Assembly (NCBI GenBank): GCA_002394395.1
Contig: DGTR01000037.1
Location: forward strand, 13,944 to 77,943
DNA length: 64,000 nt
DNA from: Bacteroidales bacterium UBA4331
GTDB taxonomy: Bacteria > Bacteroidota > Bacteroidia > Bacteroidales > Paludibacteraceae
Reading direction: 5' to 3'
Of this stretch, positions 9,401 to 16,563 are shown piece by piece. Under the pieces are notes generated by a model. It saw nothing but the letters and a program-made list of their open reading frames with translations. It made no database searches and was not told where the DNA came from. How positions within the stretch are numbered: the first letter of the stretch is position 1; every line of letters starts with the position of its first letter. The position numbers and the translations under genes were made by a program.

Positions 9401-10526
9401 CGCTAAAGGTCTCTCCGCTATTATCCTTGGCAAGTATGTTGCTCCGGTAGATCCAGAGGCTGCTAAGTTCTATATCACCGGTGACGCTGCGCTCCTCGGC
9501 GAAGAACTCGCATGGAATCCTGCCGCAATCAAGGTAACCGAGGATAGCTATACCTTCGAGAACCTCGCAGTTGGCGACTATAAACTCAAAGTAACCCTTG
9601 ATGGTACTTGGGGCGACGGAATGGTGAAGGGCTTCTCTGACCTGACCACCGTAGCTGATGGTCTGACCGCTGACAATGACGGAAACATCTGCTTCACTCT
9701 CGCTGAGGCTGGTAATGTATCGGTTCACTACGATGGTGAGTACTTCTTCCTGAACGGTAACTTCTATGTAGTGCCGGTTGTATCAGCTGACTACTATATG
9801 AAGAACGGTTGGGACGGCGGCGAATGGACCTGGAAGGCAATGACTTTGAATGAAGGTACATACTTCTTGGAAAATGTAGTAGTAGGCGGTGATGGCGTGA
9901 ACCTCAACAACGCAGCTACTGACGAAGGCGCTTCTTGGATTACATGGGCAGAGATTGAGACCTATGATACGTCCTATGAGGCTGCTACCATCAGTGCATT
10001 GGATACCGTTGTATTTATGTTTGATCCTGAGGCAGTTAACCAATATACCGGCGCTAATGGTCTCTCCGCTATTATCCTTGGTAAGTATGTAGCTCCTGTT
10101 GATCCGCAGCAGTATGAATATGGTTTGCTTGTGGATGGCACATTTGTTCCGGCTACCAAGAATACCGAATATGTGGGTGAAGGCGAAGAGTGGGTTGTAA
10201 CGACCAACCTCGTTGCTGGCAATAAGTTCCAGAACTACGAGAATACTACTTCGGCAGGATGGCTCGTACCGCTCGACCCGAACGAGGGTAACTACACCAA
10301 CTTCGACATAGAGGATAACTTCTATGTAGTAAAAGAATCGGGTAACTATACCTTCTACATCAAACTCATCTTCGAGAATGATAACATGTGGGTGGTTAAG
10401 AATGGCGCTACCGCTATCTCCAACACCGCTGCTGACGCAGAGGCTGTGAAAGTTCTCCACAACGGCATGCTCCTCATCCGTAAGGGCAACAAGACCTATA
10501 CCATCATGGGTCAGGCTGTCAAATAA
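6474..10526 (+). CDS. Large secreted multidomain protein with starch-binding-like repeats
   Basis: A 1350-residue secreted protein with an N-terminal signal (MKKILSLFCTVMMTVLVFG). Two copies of a module beginning VYFVNNLAWENVNAFVWP (near 305 and 560) resemble CBM26-type starch-binding modules. They are followed by several repeats with FYITGDAALVGEELAW and DYYMKNGWDGGEWTWKAM. The last segment, YEYGLLVDGTFV, resembles the N-terminal YGILVNGHTYFAG region, and the end (NGMLLIRKGNKTYTIMGQAVK) matches the C-terminal tag seen elsewhere in the window. Carbohydrate binding at the cell surface is an inference from the module resemblance. No catalytic domain is visible. A strong terminator follows. Confidence 0.85.
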   Translation: MKKILSLFCTVMMTVLVFGQSYGILVNGHTYFAGESAGEFEGFTQYLSHVQLQSGDYCQLYDAENKAAWAVSINPASAEGFVLNNDRYEVTVDGCYDFYIKLKYGQDELYIGNGSNCGEGEEIAGEGDGSVEIRFSEVVSNNDLAEDATFSVAGSTFAAQVTDPDNKMQIDANPCRFGTADAYVSYSHRLKTGGKSSATKNFITLTIPEDGTLNIAVRTGSNSATDRSLVVKQGETELFNQVILESSAIKVMEGETEVSVYPYITVPVKAGSVLLNYPVNGINFYAFAFKAGETPEPIVPVDSMTVYFVNNLAWENVNAFVWPAEGDAYKAWPGEAMTKEAEQINGFDVYSYTFPASYVNLIFNNGNSGEGNQTADLVWEAAKPYFYGGVWYAKADIPTGGDPQEEEFVGFDARTVNLGEQIAAGLAKNLVNVTFVETTEGKYSVNLVEGGVEGSFSFGGVIFAYTNSNAGTTAYKTFGTYIQPNGKDREVRIPLNAGEKANVILTEACEGVLVNGVSTNLASGDNILTAVEGGLVLKTASTKPKIQAILPVVVPVESTTVYYVNNLAWENVNAFVWPAEGDAYKAWPGEAMTKEAEQINGFDVYSYTFPASYVNIIFNNGNSGEGNQTADLVWEAAKPYFYDGAWYASLEAIPAPEAPAKFYVTGDSALIADAAPAGTAAWAPNAIKSEKDTLVLNLKADVDYQLSLTVDGTWNTKKTYANLTQEDKSGLYDVDGENHNIGFKLKEAGEVKVVYFVKDEVVTFELIGNFNVAPVDPEAAKFYITGDAALVGEELAWQANAIKVTEDSYTFENLAAGDYKLKVTLDGTWGDGMVKGFSDLTTIADGLTADADGNICFTLAEAGNVSVHYDGEYFFLNGNFYVEPVVSADYYMKNGWDGGEWTWKAMTLNEGTYFLENVVVSGDGVNLNNAATDEGASWITWAEIETYDMSYEAATISALDTVVFMFDPEAVNQYTGAKGLSAIILGKYVAPVDPEAAKFYITGDAALLGEELAWNPAAIKVTEDSYTFENLAVGDYKLKVTLDGTWGDGMVKGFSDLTTVADGLTADNDGNICFTLAEAGNVSVHYDGEYFFLNGNFYVVPVVSADYYMKNGWDGGEWTWKAMTLNEGTYFLENVVVGGDGVNLNNAATDEGASWITWAEIETYDTSYEAATISALDTVVFMFDPEAVNQYTGANGLSAIILGKYVAPVDPQQYEYGLLVDGTFVPATKNTEYVGEGEEWVVTTNLVAGNKFQNYENTTSAGWLVPLDPNEGNYTNFDIEDNFYVVKESGNYTFYIKLIFENDNMWVVKNGATAISNTAADAEAVKVLHNGMLLIRKGNKTYTIMGQAVK
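7386..8405 (+). repeat. Two near-identical 255-bp modules, 765 bp apart
   Basis: 7386-7640 and 8151-8405 are almost identical in DNA. They encode the module with WPAEGDAYKAWPGEAMTKEA. Confidence 0.9.
8790..10091 (+). repeat. Tandem 651-bp duplication (217 codons)
   Basis: 8790-9440 and 9441-10091 are adjacent copies with only scattered substitutions, each opening with GCTCCGGTAGATCC. A third opening (GCTCCTGTTGATCC) at 10092 marks the next unit boundary. Confidence 0.92.
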
Positions 10527-10540
10527 ACTCCCTTAGGGAC

Positions 10541-10582
10541 AACAAAAAATACGGCTCGCACTTCGCGAGTCGTATTTTTTTG
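10541..10582 (+). terminator. Rho-independent terminator
   Basis: AAAAAATACGGCTCG and CGAGTCGTATTTTTT form a 15-bp stem with one G-T pair and a CACTTCG loop. It lies 15 nt after the stop at 10526. The arms' A and T runs would let it act in both directions. Confidence 0.9.
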
Positions 10583-10636
10583 TTGGTTAGAAAGCCTTGT
10601 GCTTTTCAGCTATAATGCATTAATGCATCATTTCCC

Positions 10637-10960
10637 TTACTCTGCGCCTTCTGCAGGAACCTCAGCTGCAGGAACTTCTGCTGCCGGAGCACTCTGCTCT
10701 ACTTGGATTACCGACTGATCTTCGCGTGCCTCTTCTTGACCTTTGCCAAAGCCAACTGCGGCAATACTGAATACTACGATCAGAGCGATCAACGTCCACG
10801 TTGCTTTCTCCAGGAAGTCAGCCGTCTTAGGTGCACCCATTACTTGGTTTCCACTTGCAAATCCGGCTGCCAAACCGCCGCCCTTACTGTTCTGTACTAA
10901 TACCAGAAGCGTAAGCAAAATCGCGGCAATTACAATCAAAATAGTAATAAATACGTACAT
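10637..10960 (-). CDS. secG: Preprotein translocase subunit SecG
   Basis: A 107-residue protein and minor subunit of the SecYEG channel. Two membrane segments (YVFITILIVIAAILLTLLVL and WTLIALIVVFSIAAVGFG) flank the SecG signature NSKGGGLAAGFASGNQVMG. The C-terminal tail is rich in A, E and P (APAAEVPAAEVPAEGAE), as in other Bacteroidota SecG. Start at MYVFITIL (10960). A longer open frame upstream runs through the promoter and is not coding. Its promoter diverges from that of tmRNA. Confidence 0.93.
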   Translation of the reverse strand: MYVFITILIVIAAILLTLLVLVQNSKGGGLAAGFASGNQVMGAPKTADFLEKATWTLIALIVVFSIAAVGFGKGQEEAREDQSVIQVEQSAPAAEVPAAEVPAEGAE

Positions 10961-11013
10961 ATGTTTATAAAATTTAGTTTCATAAACCGACCCCACCGGG
11001 TACAAATCGGGTG

Positions 11014-11045
11014 CAAAGGTACAATAAAATTCGCAAATACGCAAA
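11014..11045 (-). promoter_or_regulatory. secG promoter
   Basis: On the minus strand TTTGC begins at 11045 and TACCTTTG at 11021 (24 nt apart). It lies back to back with the tmRNA promoter, 16 bp away. Confidence 0.8.
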
Positions 11046-11061
11046 TTTTTTTGAATTTTTA

Positions 11062-11092
11062 TTGCATATATCAAAAAAAAGTAGTACCTTTG
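11062..11092 (+). promoter_or_regulatory. tmRNA promoter
   Basis: TTGCATATATC at 11062, an A-run, and TACCTTTG at 11085, 23 nt apart. Confidence 0.85.
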
Positions 11093-11100
11093 CGCACTTT

Positions 11101-11246
11101 TTCCTGCGTTCGGGGTGCCGAACGCTAGACGGAAATATGAATATCGGGATTTAAAACTTGTTTTGAAGACCGAAAAAGCGTAGCATAGCACGCAGGCGTA
11201 ATCGAGCGGTACTACCGCGAGTTACGCGTAGTGCTAATGCAAGCGA
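11101..11246 (+). other. Structured 5' leader of the tmRNA precursor
   Basis: Three stem-loops can be drawn. GCGTTCGG/CCGAACGC is at 11106-11125, flanked by TTCC/GGAA. A stem at 11144-11173 has TCGG/CCGA, a GA/GA tandem mismatch, and a 7-bp helix (one G-U pair) with a CTTG loop. A long stem at 11183-11240 has GCATAGCAC/GTGCTAATGC and GCGTAAT/GTTACGC. The region would be removed when the tmRNA 5' end is matured. The second stem recurs at 11678-11716. Confidence 0.6.
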
Positions 11247-11635
11247 GGGGCTATCTGGTTTTGACAGCAGGTAGAATGGTTGTGTAAGCACGCCGAGCAA
11301 TGAGGCAAAGCTCGTAAATCTCGCTTCGAAATATAACTGGCAACACTTCTTATGCTCTCGCTGCCTAATCGAAGTATAGTAGATTGGCTTATTTGAGCGC
11401 AAGGCGCTTGAACGAGACGTCACTCCAAGCCGAGTCTGTGGGCTGAATGGATTTAGTGGCGCAGAAATTCACAGAATAGATATCGCAGGCTGCGATGCGA
11501 TGCCGAAACTTTAGCAGATAAGTCGGTGGTTGGTGGCTTGGGTCTTGCCGCCGGACGAAAACCAAGGCCAAGATAAGCGTGTAGAAAGCACAAGTATTCC
11601 TTGTTTGGACACGGGTTCGACTCCCGTTAGCTCCA
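11247..11635 (+). ncRNA. ssrA: Transfer-messenger RNA (tmRNA)
   Basis: Rescues stalled ribosomes. The 5' GGGGCTA pairs with 3' TAGCTCC (7 bp), followed by discriminator A at 11635. The T arm is GACACGGGTTCGACTCCCG, and CCA is not encoded. The tag reading frame is at 11339-11368 and gives GNTSYALAA followed by TAA, close to the GETNYALAA tag of Bacteroides. The 389-nt length is normal. Several pseudoknot-sized inverted segments lie between the tag and the 3' end. Confidence 0.95.
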
Positions 11636-11677
11636 CAAATTTAAGGCGCCGCAATTTGCGGAGTACATTAAATGACC

Positions 11678-11786
11678 TCGGGATGTAAACCAAGCCGTAG
11701 GCTGTTTGCAGACCGAAGAGCGGAGGCACAAGTTGCCCGTCCATTTAGCGAAGCGGTATGGACAATCGCACACTTGTTGCCGAACG
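11678..11786 (+). ncRNA. Structured element between tmRNA and tRNA-Ala (candidate RNA motif, copy 1)
   Basis: Stem 1 is 11678-11716: TCGG/CCGA, a GA/GA tandem mismatch, then TGTAAAC/GTTTGCA and AGCC/GGCT. A linker AGAGCGGA follows. Stem 2 is 11725-11781: GGCA/TGCC, CAAGT/ACTTG, TGC/GCA and GTCCAT/ATGGAC, capped by TTAGCGAAGCGGT. Stem 2 recurs with compensating changes at 63243-63299. The function is unknown. It could be a processing signal in the tmRNA-tRNA transcript or an independent RNA. Confidence 0.6.
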
Positions 11787-11789
11787 CGA

Positions 11790-11862
11790 GGGGTATTAGC
11801 TCAGTTGGTAGAGCGCAACGTTCGCAATGTTGAGGTCAGGGGTTCGACTCCCCTATGCTCCA
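11790..11862 (+). tRNA. tRNA-Ala (CGC)
   Basis: A complete 73-nt cloverleaf. Acceptor GGGGTAT pairs with ATGCTCC, the D arm is GCTC/GAGC, and the anticodon stem CAACG/TGTTG carries loop TTCGCAA, so the anticodon is CGC. The T arm is AGGGGTTCGACTCCCCT and the discriminator is A. CCA is not encoded. It probably shares a transcript with tmRNA. Confidence 0.92.
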
Positions 11863-11866
11863 CAAA

Positions 11867-12997
11867 ATGGCTTTGGAAATACGGAAAATAGGTACGAAAC
11901 GTGAGCTGGAGAAGTTTATTCAGTTCGCAAACGACTTGTACCGTGATTGTCCGTATTACTGCCCGCCCTTGTTCTTTGACGAGATGAACTGCTTCAATCC
12001 CGAGATGAACCCCGCGCTCGAAGTATGTGACTACCAACTCTGGATGGCGTACCGCGACAACAAACCCGTCGGACGCATCGCCGGCATCATCAACAGACGT
12101 GCGAACGAGAAATGGGGATTCAAGCATGTACGCTTTGGTTGGATGGATTTCATCGATGACCTCGAGGTCTCCAAAGCTCTCCTTGACACGGTGGCTGCTT
12201 GGGGCAAAGAGCACGGAATGGATGGTCTCAACGGACCGGTCGGATTTACGGATTTTGACCACGAAGGTCTCCTCCTCGAGGGCTACGACTATCCCGCCGT
12301 CATGGCATCGCTCTATAACTACCCGTACTACGTACGCCACATGGAATCGTACGGGCTGGTCAAAGAGGCAGACTGGGTAGAGATCCAGGTCTATCCTCCG
12401 CAAGGATGCCCCGAACGACTCGACCGCATCGCGAATATAGTTAAGGAACGCTCGCACGTACGCGTGGTGAAAGTGAAGAACTCCCGCGAGCTCGTCCGCC
12501 GGTTTGGAATCCAGTATATGGATGTTATCGACGAGGCGTACCAGAAGCTCTATAACTTTCAACCCATGACCGTCGCCCAGAAAAACTACTACAAGAACAT
12601 GTACTTCCCGATCCTTAACTTCGATTTTGTGACCCTCGTGGTGAACGATCAGGATGACATTGTGGGCGTCGGACTCGGAATGCCGGACATCTCCGACGCG
12701 CTTCGTAAGTGTGATGGCAAACTCTTCCCTTTCGGATGGTACCATCTCCTCAAGGCGCTCAAAGCGAAGCAGATGAAATCCTTCAGTTTCCTGCTTATCG
12801 CCGTGCGGCCGGACTACCAGGATAAAGGCATCAATGCCCTTTTCTTCCAGGACCAGATACCGATCATCAACCGGTACGGCATCCAGATCCTCGAGACGAC
12901 GAACATCCTGGAGACCAACGCAAAGAACATTGCGAACTTTACACAGTTCGACCATAAGATACATAAACGCCACCGGGCATATATCAAGACCATTTGA
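11867..12997 (+). CDS. GNAT-like acetyltransferase-family protein, function unknown
   Basis: A soluble protein of 376 residues. The N-terminal part (YRDCPYYCPPLFFDEM, RIAGIINRRANE, WMDFIDD) and the C-terminal part (FDFVTLVVNDQDDIVGVGLGMPD, FLLIAVRPDYQDKGINALFF) look like two acetyltransferase-type halves, as in a family of uncharacterised Bacteroidota GNAT proteins. The RPDYQDKGI segment resembles an acetyl-CoA-binding loop. The substrate is unknown. The start at 11867 lies 4 nt after tRNA-Ala; an in-frame ATG at 11855 falls inside the tRNA and is rejected. Confidence 0.75.
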   Translation: MALEIRKIGTKRELEKFIQFANDLYRDCPYYCPPLFFDEMNCFNPEMNPALEVCDYQLWMAYRDNKPVGRIAGIINRRANEKWGFKHVRFGWMDFIDDLEVSKALLDTVAAWGKEHGMDGLNGPVGFTDFDHEGLLLEGYDYPAVMASLYNYPYYVRHMESYGLVKEADWVEIQVYPPQGCPERLDRIANIVKERSHVRVVKVKNSRELVRRFGIQYMDVIDEAYQKLYNFQPMTVAQKNYYKNMYFPILNFDFVTLVVNDQDDIVGVGLGMPDISDALRKCDGKLFPFGWYHLLKALKAKQMKSFSFLLIAVRPDYQDKGINALFFQDQIPIINRYGIQILETTNILETNAKNIANFTQFDHKIHKRHRAYIKTI

Positions 12998-13003
12998 TAA
13001 ACT

Positions 13004-13471
13004 ATGGTTAAAAGTGCTCGGGCATATATCCTCGCCCAGGAGAAATTGGTACGCTTTTTGCATGAGCATGAGAAGCGACCCTCCAAGGTGCGAAACATCG
13101 TCCTTTCCCTCGCTTGCGCATTGCCGCAACCCTTTACGGCGGAGCAGCTGCAACGAGCCTGCGAAGCGGAACGGATATCGGTGGGAACGGTCTATAACTC
13201 GTTGAATACCTTTGTGGACGCGCAGATATTTCGGGCTACTGAGCGCCAGAGAGGCAAAGCAGCCACCGAGTATGAACTCATCACCGGCTCGTCGAACCGA
13301 CTGCAAATCGTTTGTAAGAAATGCGGAAGGGTGACGGACATTACTGACAAAGCGATCACAACATTAGTACAGGATCGTAAGTACTCGAATTTTAATATGC
13401 AGCATTTCTCGCTCTTCATCTATGGCGAGTGCAGAATTTGCCGCAAGAAAAAGATAAAAACAAAAGCATAA
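13004..13471 (+). CDS. Fur-family transcriptional regulator
   Basis: A 155-residue protein with the Fur layout. A winged helix (residues 30-85: FTAEQLQRACEAERISVGTVYNSLNTFVDAQIF) is followed by a dimerisation domain with two CxxC pairs (CKKCG near 105 and CRICRKK near 148) that normally hold structural zinc. Whether it senses iron, zinc or peroxide is not clear. The N-terminus is longer than in E. coli Fur. Its stop overlaps the next ATG (TAATG), so it is cotranscribed with the peptidase gene. Confidence 0.9.
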   Translation: MVKSARAYILAQEKLVRFLHEHEKRPSKVRNIVLSLACALPQPFTAEQLQRACEAERISVGTVYNSLNTFVDAQIFRATERQRGKAATEYELITGSSNRLQIVCKKCGRVTDITDKAITTLVQDRKYSNFNMQHFSLFIYGECRICRKKKIKTKA

Positions 13472-14163
13472 TGGCATCACCGGCAATATATTGGATCATC
13501 TTTATAGGCATCGCCTTGGCAAGTTGGATTGTATCCGCTTCCCTCGATCGTAAGTTCAAGCGCTACTCGCAGGAACCCCTGCGTATGACCGGACGCGAGG
13601 TAGCAGAGAAAATGCTGCATGACCATGGCATCTATGATGTACAGATCACCTGCATCAAAGGCCAACTGACCGACCACTACAACCCTGCCTCCAAGACTGT
13701 CAACCTCTCCGAGGATGTGTATCACGGAGCGAACGTGGCGGCAGCTGCAGTAGCAGCCCATGAGTGCGGACACGCGGTGCAACACGCCACGGCGTACGGA
13801 CCGCTCGGACTACGTTCTGCCCTCGTTCCCGTGGTGTCGTTCTCCAGCAAATGGGTCACATGGATCATCCTCGCAGGACTCCTTCTGCTTGGCTCCGGAC
13901 CGGGACAAGTACTCATGTTGCTCGGTATCATCCTATACGCGATGCTCACCCTCTTCTCCCTCATCACCCTCCCTGTAGAGGTGAACGCCAGCCAACGTGC
14001 AGTAAACTGGCTAAGAGAAGCAGGTATCACCGATAACTCCACCACAGAAATGGCGTCTGACGCACTCCATAGTGCTGCTTACACATACGTCGTAGCAGCC
14101 CTCTCGTCCCTCGCCACGCTGGTGTACTACATCCTCATCTTCCTCAGCGGAAGTAGAAGATAA
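13471..14163 (+). CDS. YugP-type zinc metallopeptidase, membrane-bound
   Basis: A 230-residue protein of the Zn_peptidase_2 family. The zinc-binding motif HECGHAVQHA is near residue 94. Membrane segments lie at the N-terminus (IYWIIFIGIALASWIVSA), in the middle (WVTWIILAGLLLLG and the following stretch) and at the C-terminus. Also conserved are TGREVAEKMLHDHGI and LPVEVNASQRA. The physiological substrate is unknown. The start ATG overlaps the Fur-family stop. Confidence 0.9.
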   Translation: MASPAIYWIIFIGIALASWIVSASLDRKFKRYSQEPLRMTGREVAEKMLHDHGIYDVQITCIKGQLTDHYNPASKTVNLSEDVYHGANVAAAAVAAHECGHAVQHATAYGPLGLRSALVPVVSFSSKWVTWIILAGLLLLGSGPGQVLMLLGIILYAMLTLFSLITLPVEVNASQRAVNWLREAGITDNSTTEMASDALHSAAYTYVVAALSSLATLVYYILIFLSGSRR

Positions 14164-14207
14164 CTAATTAACCTTGGTCCGCTACCCATCGAGGGTACGC
14201 GTCCCAC

Positions 14208-14281
14208 GGCCCCGTAGCTCAATTGAATAGAGTGTCAGATTCCGGTTCTGAAGGTTCTGGGTTTGAGCCCCAGCGGGGTCA
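14208..14281 (+). tRNA. tRNA-Arg (CCG)
   Basis: Acceptor GGCCCCG pairs with CGGGGTC (one G-U). Anticodon stem TCAGA/TCTGA carries loop TTCCGGT, giving anticodon CCG. The T arm is CTGGGTTTGAGCCCCAG and CCA is not encoded. A small hairpin (TACCC/GGGTA) lies just upstream. Confidence 0.92.
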
Positions 14282-14282
14282 C

Positions 14283-14316
14283 AAAAAAACGAGCAACTCA
14301 ACGTTGCCCGTTTTTT
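14283..14316 (+). terminator. Terminator after tRNA-Arg
   Basis: ACGAGCAAC and GTTGCCCGT form a stem with one mismatch, flanked by A7 and T6 runs, directly after the tRNA. Confidence 0.85.
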
Positions 14317-14410
14317 AATTTATAATTTACAATTCACAATTTACAACGCGTTCTAAAAAATTGGTACAAAGTTAGGAGAAAGTACGTATCCTAAAAATCT
14401 GTACCAACTT
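14314..14410. repeat. AATTTACAA phrase repeat and hairpin between convergent genes
   Basis: Units AATTTATAATTTACAATTC and ACAATTTACAAC (14316-14347) are followed by an inverted repeat TTGGTACA/TGTACCAA with inner TTAGGA/TCCTAA (14361-14408), then TTTGTACATTGTACATTATC. It probably also terminates the minus-strand gene at 14436. Confidence 0.6.
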
Positions 14411-14435
14411 CCAAGATCCCTTTGTACATTGTACA

Positions 14436-15707
14436 TTATCTTAGATGCACATCTACGACTATCGGCTCATGGTCTGCGTATCGGTGCGCACTCTTGTCCT
14501 TCATCTTATACGCTCCGTGCGAGTAGTACCAGTCGCAATTAACATGCCACGGCCGTACTTTGACCACCTGTCCTGCCATACTCGGGCTCCCGAAACAGCG
14601 GTCCAGGTATCCCACTTCGCTCTTAAAACTATATGAGTAATCCTTCTCTCCGCCCATTGGCAGCAACTCCTGATACCCCGCGCGGACAATCGTCTGAATA
14701 GGTTGTTCCTGCGTGTAGCAATTATAGTCGCCCAGCAGCAATACATCCTCGTCGCCGAACACCTCTTTCGCCTTCGGAATCATCGCCAATAACGAATCCG
14801 CATTCTGCATCCTTCGCTCATTCGTATCGTACTGATTTCTTCCCGGCCTCTTGGATTTGAAATGGTTCACGCTCACAATCAGCCTCTCTCCGCTTTCCTT
14901 CTCTTCAAAACCCATAGCGAACATCCGCCCGTAATAATGACTCGCGCTGTCCCTGTAAGCCGACATCGGCTTCTCGTACGTGCGCACGCGTTCCTTATTG
15001 TAAATAATACATCCGCCGATTCGGTCCTTGTCTCCTTGCGGCATAGTGACATACCCGTACTTCTCTTTCCCCTTGTTCAGCGCCTTCAATAACATCTCCG
15101 GCGCCTTATTCCCCACCTGTATCTCGCATAAGGCATAGATATCCGCCTTCATCTTCTTCATCGCTTTCACCACTTTTTTCGTCTTCACGGCCTGTTGGGC
15201 CGGGGTAGTACGCTTCGTTGCGTAACCGCCCAAATCTGCGAAATAATTCTCTACATTCGCCCCCACAATCCGCAACTCGCCTTTCTTCGGACCCGCCAAA
15301 CGGTCCTTCGGCTGATGTCGTGTCCCCAAGGTCTTGCCCGTCAATAAATGCCTTTCGCTTGTCACCCTGGCTCGTAACCGCCGGATCTTGTCACCCGTGC
15401 GTACCTTGTAATACGCGTTTCGGCAATGAACGACGATACTCTTCGCCTTGTTTTCTTCCTCTATCCGGAAATATGCCGTACTATCCCCGTCTGCAAGACC
15501 CACAGCACGCTCCTCCGGACAAAACAACCGCTCGGTTGCTAACACCAGCGAGTCATAATAACTTCCGCATACCACCAACTCATCCGTGATCTCCACCATT
15601 TGATTGTGATACGTACTCCAATCTTCTTGAAGTTTTGCCAACGACACCTGCTCTACTGCTTGCGCCGTGAGAGCCCAAAAACTAACGAGAATTAGTAATT
15701 TTCGCAT
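14436..15707 (-). CDS. Secreted endonuclease/exonuclease/phosphatase-fold protein
   Basis: A 423-residue protein with a signal peptide (MRKLLILVSFWALTAQA). An N-terminal region of about 120 residues (LVVCGSYYDSLVLATERLF, KIRRLRARVTSE) looks like an OB-type/DUF5689-like module. The EEP catalytic domain follows: LRIVGANVENYF, IYALCEIQ, IVSVNHFKSKR, LLLGDYNC and a final YADHEPIVVDV, which supply the metal-binding and catalytic N, E, D and H positions. It probably degrades extracellular or periplasmic nucleic acids. Start at MRKLL (15707) gives a proper signal peptide; an upstream ATG at 15731 lies at the promoter -7 element. Confidence 0.88.
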   Translation of the reverse strand: MRKLLILVSFWALTAQAVEQVSLAKLQEDWSTYHNQMVEITDELVVCGSYYDSLVLATERLFCPEERAVGLADGDSTAYFRIEEENKAKSIVVHCRNAYYKVRTGDKIRRLRARVTSERHLLTGKTLGTRHQPKDRLAGPKKGELRIVGANVENYFADLGGYATKRTTPAQQAVKTKKVVKAMKKMKADIYALCEIQVGNKAPEMLLKALNKGKEKYGYVTMPQGDKDRIGGCIIYNKERVRTYEKPMSAYRDSASHYYGRMFAMGFEEKESGERLIVSVNHFKSKRPGRNQYDTNERRMQNADSLLAMIPKAKEVFGDEDVLLLGDYNCYTQEQPIQTIVRAGYQELLPMGGEKDYSYSFKSEVGYLDRCFGSPSMAGQVVKVRPWHVNCDWYYSHGAYKMKDKSAHRYADHEPIVVDVHLR

Positions 15708-15728
15708 AAGAAATGTACTTTTATGGCG

Positions 15729-15760
15729 CAAAATTACAAAAAAATCCTAATATATGCAAA
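15729..15760 (-). promoter_or_regulatory. Promoter of the secreted nuclease-like gene
   Basis: Minus strand: TTTGCATATATT from 15760 and TAATTTTG from 15736, 24 nt apart. Confidence 0.8.
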
Positions 15761-15775
15761 AAAATCGCACAAAAA

Positions 15776-15807
15776 TTTGCATATGTCAAAAAAAAGCAGT
15801 AATTTTG
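15776..15807 (+). promoter_or_regulatory. Promoter of initiator tRNA
   Basis: TTTGCATATGTC at 15776, A8, and TAATTTTG at 15800. Confidence 0.85.
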
Positions 15808-15835
15808 CAGTCCCTTTTGAAAGAAAGGTGTGTAT

Positions 15836-15907
<72 letters not shown>

Positions 15908-15911
15908 CAAG

Positions 15912-15950
15912 AAAAAATCTCGTGTACCCTTGCGTATGTGAGATTTTTTT
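15912..15950 (+). terminator. Terminator that overlaps the next promoter
   Basis: AAAAAATCTC and GAGATTTTTT form a stem around GTGTACCCTTGCGTATGT. The loop contains the TTGCGTATGTG promoter element of the next gene, so termination and initiation share DNA. Confidence 0.8.
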
Positions 15951-15960
15951 TGTACCTTTG
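15930..15960 (+). promoter_or_regulatory. Promoter of the phosphorylase-like gene
   Basis: TTGCGTATGTG at 15930 and TACCTTTG at 15953; the spacer is the 3' arm of the terminator. Confidence 0.85.
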
Positions 15961-15979
15961 CACCCAAATTCTGAAAACT

Positions 15980-16519
15980 ATGGCGAAAAACGAAGTTAAT
16001 CGTGCCCTTGCGGCAAAGAAATATATCATTATGGCGGAAGAAGGCGAGCGCGAATTGCTCACCAAAGCACGCGAACAACTCGGCTTGGACCTCTCGGACG
16101 CAGAGATCATCTTCACCGGCGTCGGAGCAATCAATATCATCCGCTCCCTGCAATCTCTCGATCGCGATGCAGAACTCTATAACATCGGCTACGCCGGAAG
16201 CGCGAATTTTGATCTCGGCACCTGGGTGGAGGTCTCCGAAGTGCGTCTCAATCACCCGAACGTGATGTACCCCGAACCCCGTCTCCCGCTGATCGACGAG
16301 TCCCTTGGCGCCGAGTTGCCCCTCGTGCACGACACTCTCCGCGCCATCTGCTACACGAACACGGATTTTGTGCTCGCTTCCGACTACAAAGACTGCGTCT
16401 TCGACATGGAACTGGCATTCATCGCTGCCCTTGGCTTCACGCATCTTCATAGCCTCAAGTACGTCAGCGATAACCTCTCGCTCCATGCCTACCACGAACT
16501 AACCCACGGAGTGGAGTAA
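15980..16519 (+). CDS. Nucleoside phosphorylase-like protein
   Basis: A short member (179 residues) of the nucleoside phosphorylase/nucleosidase superfamily. Recognisable blocks are TGVGAINIIRSLQ, YNIGYAGSANFDLGTWVEVSEV and the C-terminal CVFDMELAFIAALGF with LKYVSDNLS, where the family has its substrate-binding Met-Glu and catalytic Asp. It lacks some of the N-terminal strand of full-length MTA/SAH nucleosidases. Substrate uncertain. ATG 15980 lies 20 nt after the promoter -7 element. Confidence 0.75.
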   Translation: MAKNEVNRALAAKKYIIMAEEGERELLTKAREQLGLDLSDAEIIFTGVGAINIIRSLQSLDRDAELYNIGYAGSANFDLGTWVEVSEVRLNHPNVMYPEPRLPLIDESLGAELPLVHDTLRAICYTNTDFVLASDYKDCVFDMELAFIAALGFTHLHSLKYVSDNLSLHAYHELTHGVE

Positions 16520-16563
16520 ATAGTAAATGACCAAATGGTAAATGACCAAATGGTAAATAGTAT
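16517..16563 (+). repeat. MVNDQ repeat before the RlmI-type gene
   Basis: Three units of AAATGACC/AAATGGT run from the stop codon of the upstream gene to ATG 16562. Confidence 0.85.

Noticed and set aside
8055..10460. Several minus-strand frames opposite the large repeat protein
   Set aside because: They repeat exactly where the plus-strand modules repeat and lack their own signals, so they are shadows.
11855..11866. Start of the acetyltransferase-like gene at 11855
   Set aside because: That ATG lies in the acceptor stem of tRNA-Ala; the next in-frame ATG at 11867 is more likely.
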